This document shows positions 1 to 6,125 of a stretch of 16,213 nucleotides of DNA, in pieces. The notes under the pieces are model-generated. The model was not told where the DNA came from. It did no database searches and worked only from the letters and a program-made list of their open reading frames with translations. The stretch is from Paratractidigestivibacter sp963630635 (GTDB taxonomy: Bacteria; Actinomycetota; Coriobacteriia; Coriobacteriales; Atopobiaceae), in NCBI GenBank assembly GCA_963630635.1, contig CAVGOA010000046.1, forward strand, positions 1 to 16,213. Reading direction: 5' to 3'. The position numbers and the translations under genes were made by a program. Every line of letters starts with the position of its first letter. Position 1 is the first letter of the stretch.

Positions 1-72
1 ACAGGTCCACAGTTTTGCAGCGACGTAACCGATATTTATGCAGCGGACAGCGATCATTCCACCGACTTATAA
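1..72 (+). CDS. Possible 3' end of an upstream gene (unidentified)
   Basis: Frame 1 is open from the first base to a TAA at 70-72, giving 23 residues rich in Asp and Ser that end in STDL. No family can be recognised from so short a tail. The stop overlaps a TATAAT box at 68-73 that may serve the next gene. An open stretch this short occurs easily by chance, so this is only a possibility. Confidence 0.2.
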   Translation, partial: TGPQFCSDVTDIYAADSDHSTDL

Positions 73-73
73 T
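44..73 (+). promoter_or_regulatory. Candidate promoter for the small membrane protein gene
   Basis: A perfect TATAAT lies at 68-73. CGGACA at 44-49, a weak match to the -35 consensus, precedes it by 18 bp. Transcription would start near 80, about 45 nt before the GTG start at 127. A second -10-like TATATA lies at 85-90, directly after a TTCTCGC 7-mer (78-84). Confidence 0.45.
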
Positions 74-126
74 TGAATTCTCGCTATATATCATGCAAGC
101 AAAGCACCAGCCGAAGGGGATACGTC

Positions 127-456
127 GTGTCCGAGGTCTTTGGCTCGTTTCCACTAATACTTTGCCTGGGTATCGCGGCCGTTGGTTTTAGCTTTGTCAC
201 GGCAGTTGCGACCTATCTTTCGAGCTTCTCGGTGGGCTCCAGAATCAAACTTTTAAGTATGGGCAATTTTCTGTGCTTGCTTTGCCTCTTGTGCGAGATT
301 TACCATACCTGGGGCGATGCGGTGAACTTCAATAGCTCGTGCATCTATGACACGGCACACCTTCTCTTGATTTGCTCTGTAATTCTCGTCGTCATCGTCG
401 CTCTTCTTTCCTCGTACTCCCTCTCGCGAATCCTCAGAGAAGTTAGGGAGCTTTAA
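127..456 (+). CDS. Small membrane protein with three predicted helices, function unknown
   Basis: I do not recognise the family. With a GTG start at 127, preceded by AAGGGGA at a 6-nt spacing, the product is 109 aa. The frame is open further upstream to a TTG at 73, but that start lacks a comparable ribosome site. Three hydrophobic segments are visible, at about residues 7-30, 39-62 and 75-98, the middle one rich in Leu and Cys (LCLLCLLCEIYHTW). The C-terminus is charged (SRILREVREL), consistent with a cytoplasmic tail. GC content and codon use (TTT, CTT, TCG, TAT) are visibly lower in GC than the xth gene behind it, which may indicate a different origin. It has its own promoter and is separated from xth by 106 bp. 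Confidence 0.6.
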   Translation: MSEVFGSFPLILCLGIAAVGFSFVTAVATYLSSFSVGSRIKLLSMGNFLCLLCLLCEIYHTWGDAVNFNSSCIYDTAHLLLICSVILVVIVALLSSYSLSRILREVREL

Positions 457-475
457 AAGCAACGCAGCTCTCCAG

Positions 476-512
476 GCTGGGCCCCGGCGGGCTTCGCAGC
501 TGGCGGCCCGGC
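476..512 (+). terminator. GC-rich hairpin after the small membrane protein gene
   Basis: GCTGGGCC at 476-483 can pair with GGCCCGGC at 505-512, allowing one G-U pair, around a 21-nt loop. It begins 20 bp after the stop codon but has no T-tract, so intrinsic termination would be weak. Part of the loop and the following TTCTCGC resemble the segment at 10931-10962. Confidence 0.3.
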
Positions 513-523
513 GATCTTCTCGC

Positions 524-529
524 TACACT
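524..529 (+). promoter_or_regulatory. Candidate -10 box for xth
   Basis: TACACT at 524-529 lies 33 bp before the xth start. It follows a TTCTCGC 7-mer (517-523) with no gap. No acceptable -35 hexamer is seen near 501-506. Confidence 0.35.
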
Positions 530-562
530 TTGCTTGGAAATCCACGTCAAAGAAGGGCGACC

Positions 563-1345
563 ATGACCAAAACCACCCGTGAGCTGCGGCTCGTTTCTTG
601 GAACGTCAACGGGCTGCGCGCCGTGACCAAGAAGGACCCCGGCTTTCAAGAGATCTTCTCGACCCTTGATGCAGACGTCTTTGCGCTGCAAGAGACCAAG
701 CTGCAAGAGGGTCAGCTGGCCCTTGACCTGCCCGGTTACCATCAAACTTGGAACTATGCCGAGCGCAAGGGCTACTCGGGCACGGCAGTCTTTAGCAAGG
801 ACGAGCCCTTGCAGGTCATCCGCCAGATTGGCTGCCCGGTGGCCGACGACGAGGGCCGCGTTTGCGCGCTGGAGTTTCCCACCTACTGGTTTGTGAACGT
901 CTACACGCCCAACGCCAAGGAAGGCCTGGCCCGCATCGACGACCGCATGGTATGGGACGCACGCTACCGCGAGTTTTTGTGCGAGCTGGCAGCCAACAAA
1001 CCCGTTGTGACCTGCGGCGACTTCAACGTCGCCCACAACGAGATCGACCTTAAGAACCCCAAGTCAAACCGCGGCAACGCCGGCTTTTCGGACGAGGAGC
1101 GCAATGACTTCACGCAGCTTCTGGCCGCCGGCTTCACCGACACCTTCCGCGCCCGCTTCCCCGATCTTGAGGGCGCCTACAGCTGGTGGAGCTACCGCTT
1201 TAAGGCCCGCGAGAAGAACGCCGGCTGGCGCATTGATTACTTTTTGGTAAGCGACTCCATTGCCGACCGCGTAACCAGCGTCTCGATCCTCAACGAGGTC
1301 TACGGCAGCGACCACTGTCCGGTCGAACTGACCATCGAGCTGTAG
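563..1345 (+). CDS. xth: Exodeoxyribonuclease III / AP endonuclease
   Basis: A 260-aa enzyme of the Xth/ExoA branch of the endonuclease-exonuclease-phosphatase superfamily. The family cuts DNA at abasic sites and removes nucleotides from 3' ends in base-excision repair, using Mg2+, in the cytoplasm. Family motifs appear in order: WNVNGLR at 13-19, LQETK at 42-46 with metal-binding Glu44, VYTPNA at 113-118, GDFNVAH at 152-158 with catalytic Asp153 and Asn155, WRIDYFLVS at 222-230, and the terminal SDHCPV with Asp250-His251. The ATG at 563 is chosen because AGAAGGG precedes it and the protein then starts just before the first beta strand; an upstream in-frame start lacks this. The length is normal for the family. 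It appears monocistronic, as the next gene has its own -10 box. Confidence 0.95.
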   Translation: MTKTTRELRLVSWNVNGLRAVTKKDPGFQEIFSTLDADVFALQETKLQEGQLALDLPGYHQTWNYAERKGYSGTAVFSKDEPLQVIRQIGCPVADDEGRVCALEFPTYWFVNVYTPNAKEGLARIDDRMVWDARYREFLCELAANKPVVTCGDFNVAHNEIDLKNPKSNRGNAGFSDEERNDFTQLLAAGFTDTFRARFPDLEGAYSWWSYRFKAREKNAGWRIDYFLVSDSIADRVTSVSILNEVYGSDHCPVELTIEL

Positions 1346-1372
1346 CGCGGCCGCGCGGACGTCCCGTTAACC

Positions 1373-1378
1373 TATACT
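1373..1378 (+). promoter_or_regulatory. Candidate -10 box for the alpha/beta hydrolase gene
   Basis: TATACT at 1373-1378 lies 46 bp before the start at 1425. No clear -35 is seen. A GC-only palindrome, GCGCGGCCGCGC, lies at 1345-1356, overlapping the last base of xth, and could slow transcription leaving xth, although it has no T-tract. Confidence 0.4.
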
Positions 1379-1424
1379 GTCAAAAGCAATAAAGCGCAGA
1401 TGGTATTAGGCGAGAGGACCACGT

Positions 1425-2693
1425 ATGAAGATCGGCAAGCCGTTTGGGCGCACCATTAAGCCAAAGAGCTCCAAGCTCTACGAAGAGCGCATCGCCAACG
1501 CCGGAAAACTGCCCGTCGAGGAGCCCAGCCTCTCCCCCTTTGGGTCACTCGCGGGCTTTATCATCTGCCTTGTCTTGGCCGGCGTCTTTTGCATCTCGAC
1601 TAACCACGTAGCGGTGGGCATCGGCCTCATCGTCTTTGGTCTTCTGCCCGCCATTATCGCCGTCGTTCAGGCAAACAGCCTGGTAAACGCCGTGTTGGAC
1701 GGCAAGACGCAGTTCTTCAACGTGCCGGCCCAGGCCGACTCTTTTGGGCCCCAGGCGGCCGAGCTCTTTCGCCAGGCCAACAAGGCCCTCTCGAAGGCCG
1801 AGCTTGCCGAAGCCGAGAAGAACCGTGAGGTCGAAGTCGAGGCGACCAAGGCCTGGTTCGAGACCGCCCAGCCCCAGTTTGATGTCGTAGATATCACCGC
1901 ATCTGACGGCATTCGCTTGGTGGGCCACTGTCTGGATGCCAACCCCGAGTCAAACAACTGGCTGGTCATGGCCCACGGTCTGGGCGGCGGCTGGAAGAGC
2001 TGCTTGGGCGTTGCTCGCCACTTTGCCGAGAAGGGCTTTAACCTGCTGCTGGTCGAGATGCGCGCACAGGGCGAGAGCGGCGGCAAGGTCATGGGCGCCG
2101 GTCACCTTGAGCGCCGCGACCTTGTTGAATGGTGCCAGTGGCTTGTTGCCCAGAAGACCCCCGCACCTGCGGGCGATGCGGGCGAGCCGGCCGAGAAGGT
2201 CCCGCAGCTCTCCATCGTTTTGATGGGCCAGTCCTTGGGTGCCGCCGCGGCCATCGAAGCTTGCGGCGAGAAAGACCTTCCCGACCAGGTTAAGTGCGTT
2301 GTGAGTGACTCGGCCTTTGCCGACTTCTGGAACGAGGCCATCTTCGTCATGGGTTCGATGGGCCTAAACGGCAAAGCCGTGGCGCCCCACCCCATCCTCG
2401 ACCTCGTGCGCGTGATGTTCCGCTCCCGCAAGGGCGGCTACGACTTTGCCGACGCCAGCGCCGTCAAGGCCATCGCCCACGCCCAGGCTCCGGTCCTTCT
2501 CCTGCACGGCGAGGACGACCAGCTGGTCCCGCCCTTCAACGTCGAGCGCTTGGAAGAGGCCGCGGGCGGAGCGGCAGCCGGCGAGAACCACCAGAAGGTC
2601 CGCATCCCCTCCGCGGGCCACTGCTGCGCGGCCGGCGCGGCACCCGAGGCCTACTACGGAGCGGTCTTCTCCTTTATCGAGAAGCACCTGTAG
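1425..2693 (+). CDS. Membrane-anchored alpha/beta hydrolase
   Basis: 422 aa. An N-terminal cytoplasmic stretch is followed by two adjacent hydrophobic segments at about 42-60 and 63-83, then a charged, probably helical linker at 105-145 rich in Ala, Glu and Lys. The alpha/beta-hydrolase fold runs from about 152 to the end. The catalytic triad is visible: Ser270 in the nucleophile elbow GQSLGA, Asp365 in HGEDDQLVP, and His399 in AGHC. MAHGLGGGW at 182-190 is the likely oxyanion-hole loop. Two closely spaced helices would leave the hydrolase domain on the cytoplasmic side with the N-terminus. The ATG has GAGAGGA upstream. The substrate cannot be told from sequence; the family includes esterases, lipases and peptidases. 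The domain resembles the broad BAAT/YqkD-like group of serine hydrolases, but that placement is only an impression. Confidence 0.85.
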   Translation: MKIGKPFGRTIKPKSSKLYEERIANAGKLPVEEPSLSPFGSLAGFIICLVLAGVFCISTNHVAVGIGLIVFGLLPAIIAVVQANSLVNAVLDGKTQFFNVPAQADSFGPQAAELFRQANKALSKAELAEAEKNREVEVEATKAWFETAQPQFDVVDITASDGIRLVGHCLDANPESNNWLVMAHGLGGGWKSCLGVARHFAEKGFNLLLVEMRAQGESGGKVMGAGHLERRDLVEWCQWLVAQKTPAPAGDAGEPAEKVPQLSIVLMGQSLGAAAAIEACGEKDLPDQVKCVVSDSAFADFWNEAIFVMGSMGLNGKAVAPHPILDLVRVMFRSRKGGYDFADASAVKAIAHAQAPVLLLHGEDDQLVPPFNVERLEEAAGGAAAGENHQKVRIPSAGHCCAAGAAPEAYYGAVFSFIEKHL

Positions 2694-2727
2694 GGCCCGG
2701 CAGGCGCACGACCCGCATCTAACGAAT

Positions 2728-2788
2728 AATCCCCTGCATTCCGAGCCGTTTTTGAAGGCAAAAATAGCTCAGAATGCAGGGGATTTTT
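2728..2788. terminator. Bidirectional terminator between convergent genes
   Basis: AATCCCCTGCATTC at 2728-2741 is perfectly complementary to 2772-2785. Inside it, GAGC (2743-2746) pairs with GCTC (2767-2770) and TTTTT (2749-2753) with AAAAA (2760-2764), so almost the whole 58-bp unit can fold into one nested hairpin. Five Ts (2784-2788) follow on the + strand, suiting termination of the hydrolase transcript. On the - strand the tail is only ATTATT, a weaker stop for the nagA transcript. Confidence 0.85.
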
Positions 2789-2820
2789 AATGCGAACCCG
2801 AGAAGACCCGCGAAAGGCCG

Positions 2821-3978
2821 CTACTCGACCTTGGCGCCCGCCATGTACGTGGCCTCGAGGTTGAGGTCGGCGTCCAGAACCACGAAATCAGCCACGCGAC
2901 CCGGCTTGATAAAGCCGCAGCACCCGTCGATCCTCGCGGAGCGCGCCGGAACCTCGGTAGCCATACGCAACGCCTGCTCGGCCGTGACGATATTCCAGTC
3001 GTAAACGTTCTTAACGACCTGCGCCAAAGTCGCGATCGAGCCGGCCAGCGAGCTGCCGTCGGCCAGGTAGCACGCGCCGTCGCGCATAACGACGGGCAGT
3101 CCGCCGCTCATGTACTCGCCCTCGGGCATGCCGCCGCAGCCCAGACAGTCGGTGATCAACACCACGTGGTCCCAACCCTTGGCGCGTACCAGCGCCTTGA
3201 TGGCGCCGGGCACCACATGATGGCCGTCGCAGATAAGCTCGGCATAGGTGTCCTGCGTGTCCATGGCGCAACCAACAATGCCCGGCTCGCGGTGATGCAG
3301 GCCGCGCATGCCGTTGTAGGTGTGAACAAAGCAGGTAAGACCCGCATCGACAGCGGCCATGGCCTGGTCATACGTGGCGTCGGAGTGACCCACACAGGTC
3401 ACGACGCCCTGACGGGCGAGCTCTGCCACGTACTCGACCGAGCCGTCGCGCTCGGCGGCCAAAGCGCTCTTCACAATGCGCCCGCCGGCCTTCTCCTGCC
3501 AGCCGTTGAAGACCTCGACCGAAGGGTCGATAAGGTAAGCCGGGTTCTGCGCGCCCACGTGCTTGGCGGTAAAGAACGGGCCCTCAAGGTAGATGCCCTG
3601 GATGTGCGCGCCCACAAACTCCGGGCCGCGCTCCTCGTCGGCCGCTGCGATGGCCGCGCAGGCCGCGCCAATATTCTCGATGCTCTCGGTAAACGTCGTG
3701 GGTAGCCAGCTTGTGGTGCCGCGGCGGGCCAGCTCGGCGCTCGAGATGTTGATACCCTCGGGGTCGCAGTCGGTCGTGGCGTGGTTAAAGAAACCGTGGA
3801 TGTGGGTATCGACAAAGCCGGGGGCCACCCACTTGCCGGGCAGGTCAACAACCTCGATGCCCTCCGGGACCTGGGCCGTCCAAGCACCAAAGACGCCGTC
3901 GACGACCGGCAGGTAACCGCCTTGCTTCACCGCGCCGGGAAGCAGGAACTTCTCTGCATGCAGTACGTAGCTACTCAT
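2821..3978 (-). CDS. nagA: N-acetylhexosamine-6-phosphate deacetylase (NagA/AgaA family)
   Basis: 385 aa, normal length. It removes acetate from GalNAc-6-P or GlcNAc-6-P in the cytoplasm. Amidohydrolase motifs are in order: HIHG at 59-62, LEGPFF with metal-binding Glu132, GHSDAT with His198, HTYNGM with His219, CDGHHV at 250-255, LITDC with catalytic Asp277, and GSSLAGS at 308-314. It lies 15 bp after agaS, with its ribosome site (AAGGGAAG) in the gap, so the two are translated from one message. Because its partner is AgaS and not NagB, I infer that GalNAc-6-P is the physiological substrate, making it functionally AgaA. The active-site surroundings differ somewhat from E. coli NagA (HTYNGM for HLYNAM, TDCLGCGG for TDATAPAG). 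The metal-binding residues are kept. It is the last gene of the gntR-agaS-nagA unit. Confidence 0.92.
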   Translation of the reverse strand: MSSYVLHAEKFLLPGAVKQGGYLPVVDGVFGAWTAQVPEGIEVVDLPGKWVAPGFVDTHIHGFFNHATTDCDPEGINISSAELARRGTTSWLPTTFTESIENIGAACAAIAAADEERGPEFVGAHIQGIYLEGPFFTAKHVGAQNPAYLIDPSVEVFNGWQEKAGGRIVKSALAAERDGSVEYVAELARQGVVTCVGHSDATYDQAMAAVDAGLTCFVHTYNGMRGLHHREPGIVGCAMDTQDTYAELICDGHHVVPGAIKALVRAKGWDHVVLITDCLGCGGMPEGEYMSGGLPVVMRDGACYLADGSSLAGSIATLAQVVKNVYDWNIVTAEQALRMATEVPARSARIDGCCGFIKPGRVADFVVLDADLNLEATYMAGAKVE

Positions 3979-3993
3979 GCCAAAGCACTTCCC

Positions 3994-5160
3994 TTAAGCC
4001 TTAAAGGGGTGGATGGTCACGCCCTTGACCACACGGTTGACGGTGCCGGTGGGGCTGGGGGTATCGGGGGTGTTGCCCACGCGCACCGAGTTAAGCAGCG
4101 AGATGACCTGCGCAAACATGACAAACGGCAGGGCAAGATAGCCCTCGGGCAGCTGGTCAAAGCCAGCGAAGTCAAAGGACTCGCCCTCGTAGACCGTCTG
4201 GGCAACCTGCTGGACAGCAACGGTGTGCTCGGCGATCTTGTCGCCACCGATCTCGTTAAGGATGTCGATGTCGTACTGGCGAGTGTAGGGGTCGTTGTTG
4301 ACAAAGACAAAGACAAGGGTCTTGTCGTCAACAAAGGACTTGGGCCCGTGGCGGTAGCCCATCGAGGTGTCGTAAGAAGTCGCGACCAGGCCGTGAGCCA
4401 GCTCCAAGATCTTGAGCTGCGCCTCCTGCGCCAGACCGCCAAACGAGCCGGAGCCCAGGTAGGTCACACGGTTGAAGTCGCCAGCGAGAAGAGCCGCGAT
4501 CTCGTCCTCGCGCTCGATAACGGCCTCGCCCATCTTGGCGGCCGTCTCGACCCATGCGGCCTTCTGGTCCTCGGGAGCCTCGTCAAAAATCAAGGTCGAG
4601 ATGAGAGTCATGCAGCTGTAGCTGCCGGTCATCGCGAAGCCCTTGTCGTTGGCGCGCGGGATGAGGATGGTGTAGGCGTTGGGGTCATCGGCAGACTCGA
4701 CAGCAAGCTTGCCCTCGGGCGCGCAGGTGATGTTGAGGAACTTGACGTTCTTCACAAACTGCTTGCAGACCTGCACGGCGGCCAGGGACTCGGGGCTGTT
4801 GCCCGAGCGGGCAAACGAGACGACCAGCGTGGGGTCGTCGGCGCGCAGGAAGTCGCGCGGGGCGCTCACGATGTCGGTCGTGGCAATGGGCTTGAAGTCG
4901 TAAAGGTCGGTGTTGCCGGCGTGGCGCAGGTAGGGAGCCGCGGTGTCACCCACGTAATCAGAGGTGCCAGCGCCGGTGAAGACGACGGACAAACGCCCCT
5001 CGCCCATGGCGCGGGCCTCGGCGAGAAACGCGTCGACGCCCTCCTTGTTGGCCAGGTAAATCTGGTAGGCATCGCGCCAGATCTCGGGCTGCTGCTTGAT
5101 TTCTGCGGTGGTGATCTGCGCACCCATAGAAGTAAGCGTCTCTACATCGGTCTGAAACAT
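3994..5160 (-). CDS. agaS: Galactosamine-6-phosphate deaminase/isomerase AgaS
   Basis: 388 aa with two SIS (sugar isomerase) domains. AgaS converts galactosamine-6-P to tagatose-6-P and ammonia. The first SIS domain shows FTGAGTS at 61-67 and SFARSGNSPES at 115-125. The second shows YLGSGSFGG at 234-242, a glutamate at 246, and YRHGPKS at 269-275. The C-terminus reads GNTPDTPSPTGTVNRVVKG followed by a HPF motif. These segments match my memory of E. coli AgaS closely over the full length, including the PYTRQYD block, which separates it from GlmS and other SIS proteins. The ATG at 5160 is chosen because GGAAGGAG precedes it by 6 nt; an in-frame extension of 13 residues upstream would read through a hairpin. 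It sits between gntR (70-bp gap with two hairpins) and nagA (15-bp gap). Confidence 0.95.
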   Translation of the reverse strand: MFQTDVETLTSMGAQITTAEIKQQPEIWRDAYQIYLANKEGVDAFLAEARAMGEGRLSVVFTGAGTSDYVGDTAAPYLRHAGNTDLYDFKPIATTDIVSAPRDFLRADDPTLVVSFARSGNSPESLAAVQVCKQFVKNVKFLNITCAPEGKLAVESADDPNAYTILIPRANDKGFAMTGSYSCMTLISTLIFDEAPEDQKAAWVETAAKMGEAVIEREDEIAALLAGDFNRVTYLGSGSFGGLAQEAQLKILELAHGLVATSYDTSMGYRHGPKSFVDDKTLVFVFVNNDPYTRQYDIDILNEIGGDKIAEHTVAVQQVAQTVYEGESFDFAGFDQLPEGYLALPFVMFAQVISLLNSVRVGNTPDTPSPTGTVNRVVKGVTIHPFKA

Positions 5161-5175
5161 GCTTCTCCTTCCTTT

Positions 5176-5219
5176 GCCGGTCTTCTTACCGGCGCTCAAA
5201 GACGGCCCGGGCGGGCCGC
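5176..5219 (-). promoter_or_regulatory. Two hairpins in the gntR-agaS gap
   Basis: On the - strand transcript, CGGCCC-GCCC-GGGCCG (5204-5219) forms a perfect 6-bp stem. Next comes GCCGGT-AAGAAG-ACCGGC (5176-5193), another perfect 6-bp stem ending 9 nt before the agaS ribosome site. Neither has a full T-tract. They could slow polymerase, protect the agaS-nagA message after processing, or adjust agaS levels relative to the regulator; these roles are inferred. Confidence 0.5.
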
Positions 5220-5230
5220 CCCCTCATTAA

Positions 5231-5959
5231 CTAGCTGCGGATATGGCTGATCTTGTACTCAAACATGTCGGCGCGGGCCACGCTTCGCGTGTACTCGACG
5301 ACGATGTTCTTGTCGTTGGTGGTGGTCCTTACCAGGTGAAGGACCGGCGATCCCTCGGGCACGCCCAGGAGCTCGGCCTCGTCGCCGCGGGCAATGCGGG
5401 CGCTCAGGGATTCCTCGGCCAGGTGAATCTTCTGGCCGTATTCCTTCTCGAGCGTGTCGTAAAGCGGGTTGTCTACCAGGACCTGCTTGGTGAGACCGAC
5501 AAACTCGGCTGCAGGCAGATAGGTGCGCTCGACCATCATCGGGATGCCGTCGGCCAATCGAATGCGGCGCATGCGGTAGATCTTCTCGCCAAGACGCAAG
5601 CCCATATTGGCTGCCACGGGCTTGGTTGCCTCGCGGATGTCGAACTCAAGCACGCGGCTCGAAGGCACGCGGCCCAGGCTCTTCATCTGCTCGGTAAAGC
5701 TATAGGTGCCCATGAGGTCGGTTCGCTGCGGGGTCAAACGAGTCACAAAGGTGCCCTTGCCGTGGCGGCGCGCGATCATGCCACGCTCCTCAAGCTCGCT
5801 CATTGCCAGACGCACGGTGGTGCGGGAAAGGCCGTACAGGTCACAGAGATCGCGCTCGGAAGGCAGGGCGTCGCCGGGTTCCATCTCGTTTTCGATCTTC
5901 TCGCTAAGAAGGTCGACCAACTGATCGTAGAGCGGCTGTTTGCGAGAAACGCTTGCCAT
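5231..5959 (-). CDS. GntR-family (HutC/NagR-type) transcriptional regulator
   Basis: 242 aa. The N-terminal winged helix covers residues about 8-72, with the GntR signature LPSERDLCDLYGLSRTTVR at 32-50 and the wing HGKGTFV at 66-72. The rest is a UTRA-type ligand domain: a conserved arginine-rich segment near 130 (IYRMRRIRLADG), MMVERTYLP, and a final beta hairpin near FEYKIS. HutC/NagR-type proteins such as NagR/YvoA and DasR bind phosphorylated amino sugars and release operators of the TGGT-N4-ACCA kind. Such a site lies in this gene's own promoter and another upstream of the PTS operon. I infer that the protein represses its own operon and the PTS until GalNAc-6-P or GalN-6-P accumulates. 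The ATG at 5959 is chosen because GGGAGTGAGG precedes it and helix 1 begins soon after; an upstream in-frame extension reads into the leader. Confidence 0.92.
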   Translation of the reverse strand: MASVSRKQPLYDQLVDLLSEKIENEMEPGDALPSERDLCDLYGLSRTTVRLAMSELEERGMIARRHGKGTFVTRLTPQRTDLMGTYSFTEQMKSLGRVPSSRVLEFDIREATKPVAANMGLRLGEKIYRMRRIRLADGIPMMVERTYLPAAEFVGLTKQVLVDNPLYDTLEKEYGQKIHLAEESLSARIARGDEAELLGVPEGSPVLHLVRTTTNDKNIVVEYTRSVARADMFEYKISHIRS

Positions 5960-5992
5960 GACCTCACTCCCTGAGCTGTTGATATATGCGGA

Positions 5993-6031
5993 GCGTGCCT
6001 TGGACAAACAGTGCCTTTATCGAAGGCACGC
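5993..6031 (-). promoter_or_regulatory. gntR leader with mutually exclusive hairpin arms
   Basis: In the - strand transcript, GCGTGCCTT (complement of 6023-6031) can pair either with the nearby AAGGCAC (complement of 6011-6017) or with the distal AAGGCACGC (complement of 5993-6001), but not both. The arms lie 33 nt upstream of the gntR start codon, just after the predicted transcription start. They may be an attenuator-like switch, or a set of repeated half-sites for a DNA-binding protein. Confidence 0.45.
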
Positions 6032-6037
6032 AGTCCG

Positions 6038-6065
6038 AATATACCATGTGGTACGTACCAGTGAA
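6038..6065 (-). promoter_or_regulatory. Promoter of the gntR-agaS-nagA unit
   Basis: On the - strand, TTCACT (6060-6065) and TATATT (6038-6043) form a -35/-10 pair with a 16-bp spacer. The spacer is filled by the palindrome described in the operator entry, a typical repressor arrangement. It lies directly downstream of the PTS terminator, so this unit is transcribed independently of the PTS genes. Confidence 0.7.
6043..6060 (-). promoter_or_regulatory. Composite NagR/DasR-like operator in the gntR promoter
   Basis: Read on the - strand the site is TGGT-ACGT-ACCA-CA-TGGT. The first 12 bases (6049-6060) are a perfect palindrome. TGGT-N4-ACCA matches the core of NagR/DasR (dre) sites as I recall them. 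The same 18-bp architecture recurs at 9474-9491. Its position between -35 and -10 predicts repression. Confidence 0.7.
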
Positions 6066-6071
6066 CCGGGT

Positions 6072-6106
6072 AAAAAAGGGGACGCGCGGAAATCCCACGC
6101 GCCCCC
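6072..6106 (-). terminator. Rho-independent terminator of the PTS operon
   Basis: On the - strand a 12-bp GC-rich stem (allowing two G-U pairs) with a GATTT loop spans 6078-6106 and is followed by six Ts (6072-6077). It begins 20 bp after the IID stop codon and separates the PTS operon from the gntR promoter. Confidence 0.9.
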
Positions 6107-6125
6107 AAGAAGACGCAACTACTCG

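Noticed and set aside
3781..5250. A 489-codon open frame on the + strand opposite nagA and agaS
   Set aside because: It is antisense to two genes with intact catalytic motifs, is dominated by Val, Gly, Asp, His and Leu as reversed GC-rich codons usually are, and has no ribosome site or recognisable domain.
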